Origin: Ensifer adhaerens | Lineage (GTDB): Bacteria; Pseudomonadota; Alphaproteobacteria; Rhizobiales; Rhizobiaceae | DNA: 64,000 nucleotides | Direction: 5' to 3' | Assembly: GCF_000697965.2 (NCBI RefSeq) | Contig: NZ_CP015880.1 | Location: 1,736,001-1,800,000, forward strand | Part shown: positions 16,937 to 27,501 of the stretch, piece by piece | Layout of the letters: each line of letters opens with the position of its first letter | Position numbering within the stretch: position 1 is the first letter of the stretch | Program-made: the position numbers and the translations under genes | Notes under the pieces: generated by a model | Told to the model about the DNA's origin: nothing | The model's input: only the letters and a program-made list of their open reading frames with translations | The model's database searches: none

Positions 16937-19108
16937 ATGACACGATCGCAACTGTTCGGGGTTCTGATCGGCATGACGGTGGTGGCGTTCTTCACCATTC
17001 TGCGCGCCCAAGATCCGCAGTTGCTGCGCCAGGCGCGCGACGTCACCTTCGACGAATACCAGCGCATTGCGCCGCGCCGCTTCGAGCCCATGCCGGTCAA
17101 GATTATCGACATCGACGAGGCGTCGCTGCGCGAGCTCGGCCAATGGCCCTGGCCGCGCGATCGGCTGGCGAAGCTGACCGACCGCTTGAGCGAGATGGGT
17201 GCGGCCGCGATCGCCTTCGACGTGCTCTTTGCCGAGCCGGACAGATTGTCGCCGCGCACGGTGGTGCGCGATGTCGGCGGCGTCGATCCGTCCTTCCTTG
17301 CCGCCCTGCCGGACAATGACGAGATCTTCGCCGAGGCGATCCGCGACAAGCCCGTGGTTCTCGGCTTCGGCCTGACCAACGAGGGCAGCTACCTGCCGCC
17401 GGTCAAGGCCGGCTTTGCCCTGACCGGCGAAAGCGCCAACGAAGCGCCGCCGCGCCTGCGGGCCGCGACGCCGCTCAGGCCGCAGCTCGAGGCCAATGCC
17501 GCCGGCCTCGGCCACATCAGCCTCAATCCCGGCTCGTCCTCGGCGGTGGTGCGCACCGCCCCGCTATTCCTGAGCGACGGCCAGCAGTTCTATCCGAGCC
17601 TGGCCATGGAGGCCCTGCGGGTGGCCCAGGGTGCTTCGACCTATGTCCTGGCGGCCGCACCAGACGTCGCCAACACGCTGACCGCCGTCAAGATCGGCGA
17701 CTTCGTCGTACCGCTGATGTCGACCGGCGAGGTCTGGCTCTTTGTCACGCCGGACACGACGGAACGCTATATCTCGGCGCGCCGCATTCTCGCCGACGGC
17801 GAGCCTTCGCCGGATATCCGCGCCGGCATCGAAGGCAGCATCGTCTTTATCGGCACTTCGGCGGCCGGACTGCAGGATGTGCGCACCACCGCGCTCGGCC
17901 AGAACGTGCCCGGTGTTTCGATCCACGCGCAGATCGTCGAGCAGATCCTGTCGGGTCGCTATCTTTCGCGCCCGGATTGGGCGAACGGGCTCGAAATCCT
18001 CTCGATCGCGCTCGCCGGAACGTTGCTGGTGCTGCTCACCACCTTCGTCAGCCCCGTGGTCGCACTCGTCTGCGGCATGGCAGTGACGGCGCTGGCGCTC
18101 GTCGCCTCCTGGATCGCCTTCTACTATGGCGGACGGCTTTTCGATCCGCTGGCGCCGATCCTCGCCGCCTCGATCACCCATTTCGCGGCCACTGCCTACC
18201 GCTTCCTGGTGACCGATCGCGAACGCCGCGAGGTGCGGCAGGCCTTCGGCCGCTATCTCTCGCCGTCGCTGCTCTACCGCATCGAGCATACGCGCAATGC
18301 CCTCAGCCTCGGCGGCGACGATCGCGAGCTCACCGTGATGTTCGTCGACGTGCGCAGCTTCACCGAAATGAGCGAGCGCATGACGCCGACCGAGGTCGTC
18401 GCCTTTCTCAACACGCTGCTCGATGCGCTGAGCCGGCATGTGCTGGCCAACGAGGGCACGCTCGACAAGTTCATCGGCGATTCGATCATGGCCTTCTGGA
18501 ATGCGCCGGTCGACGTCGCCAACCATCCGCAAAAGGCAGTGCGTGCAGCGCTTGGCATGCGCGAGACGCTGGCGCGGCTGAACGCCGACAATGCCTTCGG
18601 CTTCGGCGCCGATCAGGAAGTGCGCATCGGCATCGGCATCCATACCGGGCTTGCCTGCGTCGGCAACATGGGCGCCGAGACGCGGTTCAACTATTCCGCC
18701 GTCGGCGACACCGTGAACATCGCCGCGCGCATCGAAGCGGCCTGCAAGGACGTCAACATCGACATTCTGGTGTCCGAGGCGACCGCCCAGGCTCTGCCGG
18801 ACCATGCCATGCTCGACGCCGGCTCCCTCGGGCTCAAGGGCAAGACGACGCGAACGCGGGTCTATGCCGTCGCCGGCGACGAAAACCTCGCTGCCTCGCC
18901 CGCCTTCGCGGATCTGCGCGGCCTGCACGATCGGCTGGTCGCCGCACTCGGCGCTCGGACGCAGACCAGCCGCAGCATCGTCAACGCCGCCAAGCTGAAG
19001 GCAGCGGCGCTGACGCCGGCACTCGCCGGTTTCTACGCCCGGATCGGCCGCCGCGCCGACCATTTCGCGCAGACCACCGACGAGAATACCAAGCGTCCTG
19101 CCGAATGA
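16937..19108 (+). CDS. CHASE2-domain membrane adenylate/guanylate cyclase
   Basis: A 723-residue protein with an N-terminal TM (about 7-22), an extracytoplasmic CHASE2 sensor domain (about 30-340; VKIIDIDEASLRELGQWPWPRD and SIVFIGTSAAGLQDVRTT are typical), a cluster of three helices (about 350-415) and a C-terminal class III cyclase domain. D471 (MFVDVRSF) and D515 (IGDSIMAFW) are the metal-binding Asp residues, and NIAARIE carries the Asn/Arg pair. It lies six bases behind the TolB/TPR cyclase. A FecR-domain protein is encoded convergently just downstream, a partnership seen with CHASE2 cyclases elsewhere. Confidence 0.93.
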   Translation: MTRSQLFGVLIGMTVVAFFTILRAQDPQLLRQARDVTFDEYQRIAPRRFEPMPVKIIDIDEASLRELGQWPWPRDRLAKLTDRLSEMGAAAIAFDVLFAEPDRLSPRTVVRDVGGVDPSFLAALPDNDEIFAEAIRDKPVVLGFGLTNEGSYLPPVKAGFALTGESANEAPPRLRAATPLRPQLEANAAGLGHISLNPGSSSAVVRTAPLFLSDGQQFYPSLAMEALRVAQGASTYVLAAAPDVANTLTAVKIGDFVVPLMSTGEVWLFVTPDTTERYISARRILADGEPSPDIRAGIEGSIVFIGTSAAGLQDVRTTALGQNVPGVSIHAQIVEQILSGRYLSRPDWANGLEILSIALAGTLLVLLTTFVSPVVALVCGMAVTALALVASWIAFYYGGRLFDPLAPILAASITHFAATAYRFLVTDRERREVRQAFGRYLSPSLLYRIEHTRNALSLGGDDRELTVMFVDVRSFTEMSERMTPTEVVAFLNTLLDALSRHVLANEGTLDKFIGDSIMAFWNAPVDVANHPQKAVRAALGMRETLARLNADNAFGFGADQEVRIGIGIHTGLACVGNMGAETRFNYSAVGDTVNIAARIEAACKDVNIDILVSEATAQALPDHAMLDAGSLGLKGKTTRTRVYAVAGDENLAASPAFADLRGLHDRLVAALGARTQTSRSIVNAAKLKAAALTPALAGFYARIGRRADHFAQTTDENTKRPAE

Positions 19109-19276
19109 TCTTGCCCACGGCAGCCGAAAGCCACCTCGCAGAGCACATGCGGAAACGACCGCAGCCTACTGATTTAGTGCAGTTTTCAAGAAACACGGCT
19201 CGCCAGAGGAAGGCGGCAAGGCGCACCGGCTCGGCTTTGAGATCAGGCGCGCGCCAGCAAAGCCTTCGCCGCCCCT

Positions 19277-20293
19277 TCAATCGTGGCTTGGGGCCTGATC
19301 CTGCGTCCCCTGATCCTGGCTCGGTTGATCGCCGCCACCGCCGTCTTGCGGTCCTGGGTCGCCGGGGTTGTTCGGCTGCGGCCCGGGATCACCCGGGTTT
19401 TGCGGCTGCGGCCCGGGATCACCCGGGTTTTGCGGCTGCGGGCCGGGATCGCCCGGGTTCTGGGGCTGCGGTCCGGGATCGCCGGGGTTCTCCGGCTGCG
19501 GGCCCGGATCCCGGGGCTTTTCTTCCGGCGGCGGCTTCTCTTCACGCGGCTTTTCTTCGACGCGAGCCGGTTGCTCTGGGATGGTACGGGTGGTGCCCTC
19601 GAACTGCGCCGCGCGCAGCCCGCAACCGCCGCCCACCCAGCCGATCGCTCCGGACAGGCGTTGACCTCCGGAGAGGAACGGCAGCGCCTGGGCATTGCCG
19701 AGGGATTTCAACGTCGTGCGGCTTACCCGTTTCGGTTCGGTGGCCCTCCGGCCAGGCTTGGCGACGACGCAATCGCAGCGCTGCGTCAGCTGCCGGCAGC
19801 CGCCTGGACCGCAGAAATCCGCCGCGCCGCTGAGCAGCACCACGGCGGTGGTGCCATCCGGGCCGACAAAGAAGTCGAAGGCGGTGCCGCGCACCCCGAT
19901 GGTGCCGGCCGGCGTGACGATTTCATAGGCGGAATGGCCGGATTTGCCGCTGATCCAGCGGAACGTGCCCTTGGCGGCCATGATGGTCAGCTTCTTCACC
20001 GACTTCTTGTCGTCATAGACGAACTTGTCGATGACGACGGAAGACCCCCAGCCGACGGCAAGCTTGGTGCCGTCCTCGAAGACGAACTGCCCGAGCCCGG
20101 ACTTCGATGTCGATATCCGTTCGTTCTTGTAGACAGGGTCTCTGACCGCAATCGCACCCCGCGCACCGTTGACCGCTGTCCGGATCTCCACTGCCTTGCC
20201 GACCGGTTCGGCGGCAAACAGGGACATCGGACCAAGGACCACGGCACAAAGCCCAAGTGCGGCACCACGCAAGCAGAACATGGCACCCTCCAA
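19277..20293 (-). CDS. Periplasmic FecR-domain protein with Pro-rich repeat tail
   Basis: The 338-residue product has a signal peptide (MEGAMFCLRGAALGLCAVVLG...), then a FecR domain (about 55-160; GLGQFVFEDGTKLAVGWGS, KGTFRWISGKSG, VTPAGTIGVRGTAFDF), a Cys-containing segment (residues 160-175) and a Pro/Gly/Gln-rich tail. The tail contains five 10-residue repeats of the form GDPGPQPQNP at 261-310. It is not a TonB-anti-sigma FecR, since there is no sigma factor nearby and no N-terminal anti-sigma domain. Such stand-alone FecR proteins often sit next to CHASE2 cyclases, as here, so a periplasmic partner or ligand of that sensor is a reasonable inference. Confidence 0.85.
   Translation of the reverse strand: MEGAMFCLRGAALGLCAVVLGPMSLFAAEPVGKAVEIRTAVNGARGAIAVRDPVYKNERISTSKSGLGQFVFEDGTKLAVGWGSSVVIDKFVYDDKKSVKKLTIMAAKGTFRWISGKSGHSAYEIVTPAGTIGVRGTAFDFFVGPDGTTAVVLLSGAADFCGPGGCRQLTQRCDCVVAKPGRRATEPKRVSRTTLKSLGNAQALPFLSGGQRLSGAIGWVGGGCGLRAAQFEGTTRTIPEQPARVEEKPREEKPPPEEKPRDPGPQPENPGDPGPQPQNPGDPGPQPQNPGDPGPQPQNPGDPGPQPNNPGDPGPQDGGGGDQPSQDQGTQDQAPSHD
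19346..19513. repeat. 30-base tandem repeats within the FecR-domain gene
   Basis: About 5.6 copies of a 30-base unit coding for GDPGPQPQNP (minus-strand frame). The copies are almost identical in DNA in the centre and diverge at the ends, which points to recent expansion by slippage or unequal exchange. Confidence 0.85.
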
Positions 20294-20532
20294 AGAACTA
20301 TTGTTATCACGCGGCAGGCTTGGCTGTCTTCTCGCCCAATCGGGGTAACGCTGCGTCAGGCCCGCAACCGTAAGGGTTACAATGCGACAGGAATCCGACC
20401 CGCCTTGGTTGAAGCCCGCGATTCAAGGCGCAAACGGCGCCGGAATCGACTTCGGCAACCGGGGCGAAATGTTGCCCTTTTGTACTCCCTCGCCCCTTCA
20501 CTTTCGGCCGGACTCTCTCCATATTCCCCGCC

Positions 20533-23514
<2,982 letters not shown>

Positions 23515-23613
23515 GGTAGAACTTCGATGGAGTGGTTTGCATGACGAACGCTGAGCAAGCCGGATCAATCTCCGCGAACTGATCGATGGGGAAGCGCCGC
23601 TGCCGTTGTCGGC

Positions 23614-23820
23614 ATGTTGTCAATCGGGCCAGTCTTCGCCGGCATTGTGATATCGCGTTTCATTGCAGGTGAACTGCCCGGCCACCACACGCTTACCGTC
23701 GCCGAACACCAAATCCTGTTTTATTTGATAATCTCGGCGCTAGGTTATGGCGCCTTCAAGACGATGCAGCTCAGCCTGTTGTTCGTTGTCGCTCACTTCG
23801 GCGGCCGGTGGAAGCTTTAG
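23614..23820 (+). CDS. Small hypothetical membrane protein
   Basis: A 68-residue frame with two hydrophobic stretches (SIGPVFAGIVISRFIA; ILFYLIISALGYGAFKTM). There is no clear Shine-Dalgarno site before the ATG and no recognisable family. It sits between uvrB and the tyrS leader on the same strand. It could be a real small protein, a remnant, or chance. Confidence 0.3.
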   Translation: MLSIGPVFAGIVISRFIAGELPGHHTLTVAEHQILFYLIISALGYGAFKTMQLSLLFVVAHFGGRWKL

Positions 23821-23934
23821 AAAAAGTTGATTGAGATGACGGTCGGCCGGGCACAATAGTCCGCGATCTTCAAAACTCTCGGAGAGCGCCCCGGCCAACT
23901 CCGACGTACTCGCGGTGGCGCAGGGAACCTTGGC

Positions 23935-23963
23935 CTTGCCGCCTCCCCCATTCCCCGCTACAA
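23935..23963 (+). promoter_or_regulatory. Predicted promoter of the tyrS leader transcript
   Basis: CTTGCC (23935-23940), a 17-base spacer and CTACAA (23958-23963) match the alphaproteobacterial housekeeping consensus CTTGAC-N17-CTATAT at four of six positions or better in each box. Transcription would begin at about 23970-23972, at or just before the leader-peptide ATG. Confidence 0.55.
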
Positions 23964-23971
23964 CCACCCTC

Positions 23972-24022
23972 ATGATCAAGACCGCGCTCATCGCTGCCAA
24001 CTATTATGCGACGTCTCCATAG
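23972..24022 (+). CDS. Predicted tyrS leader peptide with tandem Tyr codons
   Basis: A 16-codon frame, ATG (23972) to TAG (24020-24022), encoding MIKTALIAANYYATSP. The two adjacent Tyr codons (TAT TAT, 24002-24007) lie upstream of tyrosyl-tRNA synthetase and of an antiterminator/terminator pair. There is no Shine-Dalgarno element. The predicted transcription start falls at or within a few bases of the ATG, so translation would be leaderless, as I recall for the rhizobial trpE(G) leader peptide. The distance from the Tyr codons to the antiterminator arm (24026) is about one ribosome half-footprint, as attenuation needs. Confidence 0.6.
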   Translation: MIKTALIAANYYATSP

Positions 24023-24025
24023 GGA

Positions 24026-24082
24026 GCGGCGCGTTTCGATCATGCCTTGAAACAAGCCGCCGTCAGGCGGCTTTGTTTTGTT
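24026..24082 (+). promoter_or_regulatory. Antiterminator/terminator switch upstream of tyrS
   Basis: Terminator: AAGCCGCC (24054-24061) pairs with GGCGGCTT (24066-24073) over a four-base loop, followed by a T-rich tract to 24082. Antiterminator: GCGGC (24026-24030) can pair with GCCGC (24056-24060), reinforced by TTTC (24034-24037) with GAAA (24049-24052) across a symmetrical three-base internal loop. The two structures share 24056-24060 and exclude each other. A ribosome at the leader stop codon would cover 24026-24030 and favour termination; one stalled at the Tyr codons would leave it free. tyrS starts 37 bases downstream. Confidence 0.6.
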
Positions 24083-24118
24083 CAGTGCTCCCTGGCGGCA
24101 TAGCCGTGGAGAGTACCG

Positions 24119-25381
24119 ATGACCCATTCCGACAATCCAACCGATGCCTTTGAGCCGCGTTCCGCGATCACCTGGACGCTGGTTGAGCGCGGTTATGTCA
24201 ACCAGGTGACCGATCTTGCGGGCGTCGACGGCGCCTTTGCGGCCGGCGTCGTGCCTGTCTATGCCGGTTTCGATGCGACGGCGGACAGTCTGCATGTCGG
24301 CCATCTCATGCCGATCATGGCGCTTCGGCGTCTGCAGCAGGCCGGCCACAAGCCGATCGTTCTGATTGGCGGCGGCACCACCCGGATCGGCGATCCCAGC
24401 TTCCGTTCGGCGGCACGGCCGATGCTGTCAGAAGACGAGATTGCGGCCAATGTCGCCGGCATCCGCAAAGTGTTCGAGCGGCTGCTGACCTTTGGCGACG
24501 GGCCGTCCGACGCGGTCATGGTCAACAATGCCGACTGGCTGGACCGGATGGCCTGGATCGACATGCTCCGGGACGTCGGCAAACATTTCTCTGTCAACCG
24601 CATGCTTTCCTTTGACAGCGTGAAAACGCGGCTGGAGCAACAGGAGAACCTGAGCTTCCTCGAATTCAACTACATGATCCTGCAGGCGGTCGATTTCCTC
24701 GAGCTGTTTCGCCGCACCGGTTGCCGGCTGCAGCTCGGTGGCGGCGACCAGTGGGGCAATATCGTCGGCGGCGTCGATCTCTTGCGCCGGATCGAGGGCG
24801 CGGAAGTCTTCGGCATGACCACGCCGCTCCTGACCACCGCCTCGGGCGTCAAGATGGGCAAGACAGCGGCCGGCGCGGTCTGGGTCAACGAAGACCGCCT
24901 GTCGCCCTACGACTACTGGCAGTTCTGGCGCAACGCCGAGGATGCCGACGTGGTGCGCTTCCTCAAACTCTTCACCGAACTGCCGATCGACGAGATCGAA
25001 AGGCTCGGTCGCGCCGAGGGTGCGGAACTGAATGCGGTGAAGGAGCGGCTTGCCAACGAGGCGACGGCACTGGTGCATGGGCGGCAAGCGGCCGATCATG
25101 CACAGCAGACGGCGCGGCAGGCTTTCGGGCAAGGCGAAGCCGCCGCGGGCTTGCCGACCGTCGAACTCGACGACGCCGAGCGCACTGCCGGCGTGATGCT
25201 GATCGACCTGCTCGTCCGGGCCGGGCTGGCGGCATCGAAGAGCGAAGCGCGGCGGGCGATCTCAGGGCGCGGCGTCCGCATCGACGGCGAGGTCGTCGAG
25301 GATGGCGACGGACTGCTGACCGTCGCCGGGCGCCCGCTGCGGCTCTCGCTCGGCAAGAAGCGCCATGTGGTGGTGAAGTAG
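24119..25381 (+). CDS. tyrS: Tyrosyl-tRNA synthetase
   Basis: The 420-residue class Ic synthetase charges tRNA-Tyr with tyrosine. The ATP-binding HIGH motif is HVGH at residues 59-62 and the KMSKS-type motif is KMGKT at 245-249. Tyr-binding segments (YAGFDATADSLHVGH; YMILQAVDFLELF; GGGDQWGNIVGG) are intact. The C-terminal S4 RNA-binding domain lies at about 355-415 (LIDLLVRAGLAASKSEARRA). An RBS (GGAGAG) lies five to six bases before the ATG. The gene stands alone, preceded by a candidate leader-peptide attenuator (23972-24082), so its expression is probably tied to charged tRNA-Tyr levels. Confidence 0.96.
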   Translation: MTHSDNPTDAFEPRSAITWTLVERGYVNQVTDLAGVDGAFAAGVVPVYAGFDATADSLHVGHLMPIMALRRLQQAGHKPIVLIGGGTTRIGDPSFRSAARPMLSEDEIAANVAGIRKVFERLLTFGDGPSDAVMVNNADWLDRMAWIDMLRDVGKHFSVNRMLSFDSVKTRLEQQENLSFLEFNYMILQAVDFLELFRRTGCRLQLGGGDQWGNIVGGVDLLRRIEGAEVFGMTTPLLTTASGVKMGKTAAGAVWVNEDRLSPYDYWQFWRNAEDADVVRFLKLFTELPIDEIERLGRAEGAELNAVKERLANEATALVHGRQAADHAQQTARQAFGQGEAAAGLPTVELDDAERTAGVMLIDLLVRAGLAASKSEARRAISGRGVRIDGEVVEDGDGLLTVAGRPLRLSLGKKRHVVVK

Positions 25382-25706
25382 CGGTTCTCCGCTACGACCA
25401 CAGCCTCACCGCCCTCGACCCGGCGCTTGTTTTGGACCCTCCTCGCGCCACATCTGCGGCGCGGGGGATGCGTCGGCAAACCAAAGCGCCTGTGTGCGCT
25501 GGCTCGGCATCTCCTGCCGCGCCGACGCGCGGCAGCTGGATCTCTGTGACGCGCACAGAGATGAGGGTGGAGATGATGCAGCCGCAGAAATCGTGGCTTG
25601 GGCGTGACGACGGTAACCGGCGGCGCTCTTATGAAATCGGCTCGCAGCGAACCACCTTGGCCGAAGAAGTGCCGGGATTACCCGACCGCCCTCATTCCTG
25701 TGCCTG
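25382..25706. other. Repeat-bearing intergenic region after tyrS
   Basis: 325 bases between convergent genes with no supported gene. It holds the first two copies of a palindromic intergenic repeat and adjoining GC-rich hairpins; the repeats continue to about 25842 inside the 3' extension of the HxlR reading frame. Confidence 0.55.
25514..25567. repeat. Palindromic intergenic repeat, copy A
   Basis: ATCTCTGTG (25540-25548) and CACAGAGAT (25554-25562) form a perfect 9-base palindrome with a five-base spacer, embedded in GGATCTCTGTGACG...ATGAGGG. It is directly preceded by a second hairpin, CTGCCGCG (25514-25521) with CGCGGCAG (25526-25533). Copies B and C share the core. Confidence 0.6.
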
Positions 25707-25740
25707 TCACAGGAGTCCAGCAGCGCCGCGTCTGCGGCGC
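25691..25740. repeat. Palindromic intergenic repeat, copy B (inverted)
   Basis: CTCATTCCTGTG-N5-CACAGGAGTCC (25691-25718) is the reverse orientation of the same element. It is followed by a second hairpin, GCGCCGC (25723-25729) with GCGGCGC (25734-25740), the same two-hairpin layout as copy A. Confidence 0.6.
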
Positions 25741-26318
25741 GAAGGGCCTACTGCCAAAAAGTTTGCCGGAACGAGCCGCCGCAGTTTTCCGCCGTGCGGC
25801 CGCATTGGTACGGGATCCCTGTGACGAGCAGAGATGGACGGGGCTGCAGCCGCCAAGATCGCGGCTCCAACGGCCCGGACAACACATCGGGGCTGTGGCG
25901 GGCGGCATCGTGGCGCCAACGCCGCTCGAAAGTGAGCCCGCCCACGGCCACGCCGACGTCGCGGCGACCAGCCCACCGCAACCGCCCTCGCCTCGACCTG
26001 CCCTGCGTCGTCGCCAAACTCCTCGCCCCACTTGCAGAGCGCATCCGCCGCCACGTTCAGCGCGGCACCGCGTTTGGTCAACGAATAGACCACCTTTGGC
26101 GGCGTTTCCGGATAGGTGGTGCGGCTGACGAGGCCATCGGCTTCCAGTTCGCGCAGTTGCTGCGCCAGCATCTTCTCGCTGATGGCGGGCATCGCCTGAC
26201 GCAGGCGGCCGAAGCGGCGCGCGGCCTTGCCGAGTTCGCAGAGAATATCGACCTTCCACTTGCCCTCGATCGCCCGCAGCGCGGTCATGAAACCGCAGTT
26301 TTCCATGGCATCCGTCAC
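25707..26318 (-). CDS. HxlR family transcriptional regulator with aberrant C-terminal extension
   Basis: Residues 5-100 form a normal HxlR winged helix: MENCGFMTALRAIEGKWKVDIL, ISEKMLAQQLRELEADGLVSR, then the wing TYPETPPKVVYSLTKRGAAL. The usual protein would stop at about 110 residues, but this frame continues to 203 with an Arg/Pro/Ala-rich, low-complexity tail that overlaps intergenic repeats B and C. Loss of the original stop codon is the simplest explanation. I chose the GTG at 26318 because GGAGG lies five bases before it. The regulator is divergent from an IRED-like reductase, its probable target, with a candidate operator between them. Confidence 0.8.
   Translation of the reverse strand: MTDAMENCGFMTALRAIEGKWKVDILCELGKAARRFGRLRQAMPAISEKMLAQQLRELEADGLVSRTTYPETPPKVVYSLTKRGAALNVAADALCKWGEEFGDDAGQVEARAVAVGWSPRRRRGRGRAHFRAALAPRCRPPQPRCVVRAVGAAILAAAAPSISARHRDPVPMRPHGGKLRRLVPANFLAVGPSRRRRGAAGLL
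25813..25842. repeat. Palindromic intergenic repeat, copy C (degenerate)
   Basis: GGATCCCTGTGACGAGCAGAGATG is in the same orientation as copy A, with one arm partly lost. It lies inside the 3' extension of the HxlR reading frame, which suggests that extension is recently captured non-coding DNA. Confidence 0.5.
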
Positions 26319-26337
26319 GTCATCCTCCCTTACGCCG

Positions 26338-26353
26338 GGGTAACCACTTACCC
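26338..26353. promoter_or_regulatory. Candidate HxlR operator
   Basis: GGGTAA (26338-26343) and TTACCC (26348-26353) form a perfect inverted repeat with a four-base spacer, 20 bases upstream of the HxlR start in the divergent intergenic region. HxlR proteins bind short GTAAC/TTAC-type inverted repeats, so an autoregulatory site is plausible. Confidence 0.45.
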
Positions 26354-26484
26354 GCGCGTGCGTATTGCGACCCGATTGTCCCGTCTTACGTCTCAGCCGC
26401 GACGACAAATGCGTCGCCTCGAACAAGCGAAGCGGGATGCGCGTAGCGAGCGCCGATCCCGCACCAAGGATATGGAGACTGGAT

Positions 26485-27366
26485 ATGCAACCTGCAATCA
26501 GCGTTTTGGGAATGGGGCGGATGGGGTCGGCATTGGCGCATGCGCTGCTCAAGGCCGGGCACCCGACGACGGTGTGGAACCGTACGCCGGCAAAGGCCGC
26601 GCCGCTCGCCGCAGCCGGAGCCGAAGTGGCGGCCAGCGTACGCAACGCCGTCGCAGCCTCCGACATCGTCATCGTCAATGTCAGCGACTACCAGGCGACG
26701 CAGAGCCTGCTGCGCGACCCTGACGTCACTGGCACCCTCAAGGGCAAGCTGATCATCGAGCTGACCTCCGGCACGCCCGATGGCGCCCGCGAGGTGCAGG
26801 CTTGGGCCGGGCGGCATGGCATCCGCTACCTCGACGGTGCGATCCTGGCGACGCCCGATTTCATCGGCACCGAAGCGGGCACGCTGCTCATCTCCGGCCC
26901 GGCCGCGGCGTTTGAGGAAAGCCGCGCAGTGCTCGGCGCGCTCGCCGGCAATGTGCAGCATATCGGCGCTGATCCGGGCCTTGCCAACGCGCTCGACAGC
27001 GCGGTGCTCGCCCTGATGTGGGGCGCGCTGTTCGGCGCGCTGCAATCGATCGCCGTCTGCCGCGCCGAGGCGATCGATCTCGAAACGCTTGGCAAGCAAT
27101 GGTCGGCGACGGCGCCTGTCATCGATGGCCTCGTCGCCGACCTGATCAAGCGCAGCGCCGCCGGGCGCTATGCGGCCGACGACAAGACGCTTTCCTCGGT
27201 CTCGCCGCACTATGGCGCCTTCCACCATCTGGTCGAGCTGATGGCCGCCCGCGGCATCGACCGGACGATCACCGACGGCTACGAGGCGATCTTCCGCCGT
27301 GCCATCGACGCCGGCCACCTGCACGACGATTTTGCATCGTTGTCGCTGTTCATGGGGCGTCCGTAA
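26485..27366 (+). CDS. NAD(P)-dependent oxidoreductase, 6PGDH/imine reductase-like
   Basis: A 293-residue beta-hydroxyacid dehydrogenase-type enzyme. The Rossmann motif is GMGRMGSALAHALLKAGH (about residues 9-26), WNRTPAKA marks an NADP-preferring second strand (Asn/Arg), and the C-terminal half is helical as in imine reductases. The usual catalytic Lys of beta-hydroxyacid dehydrogenases is not evident, which also fits the IRED side of the family. The ATG at 26485 has GGAG seven bases upstream. It is divergent from the HxlR regulator that probably controls it. Confidence 0.87.
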   Translation: MQPAISVLGMGRMGSALAHALLKAGHPTTVWNRTPAKAAPLAAAGAEVAASVRNAVAASDIVIVNVSDYQATQSLLRDPDVTGTLKGKLIIELTSGTPDGAREVQAWAGRHGIRYLDGAILATPDFIGTEAGTLLISGPAAAFEESRAVLGALAGNVQHIGADPGLANALDSAVLALMWGALFGALQSIAVCRAEAIDLETLGKQWSATAPVIDGLVADLIKRSAAGRYAADDKTLSSVSPHYGAFHHLVELMAARGIDRTITDGYEAIFRRAIDAGHLHDDFASLSLFMGRP

Positions 27367-27501
27367 CGCGTAGGTGACGGGGCGCGCGCCGTCCGCTGTG
27401 CCGCCCCGCGCCACAATCTTTCAGATTTGCGCTTTAAGCCTTTGATCCATCGCCGCGTTCTGCGCCTGCCGCGTCCTTGCTCCGCGTGCGGCGGTGCGCA
27501 C

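Noticed and set aside
15428..17515. Open reading frame of 695 codons on the minus strand, opposite the two cyclases
   Set aside because: Antisense frame of two well-supported genes; it spans their junction and has no domain content.
20294..20532. LexA/SOS box upstream of uvrB
   Set aside because: Neither GTTC-N7-GTTC nor GAAC-N7-GAAC is present in the upstream region.
24026..24082. T-box riboswitch upstream of tyrS
   Set aside because: No specifier stem or T-box sequence (TGG) is present and T-boxes are essentially absent from alphaproteobacteria; the leader-peptide model explains the elements better.
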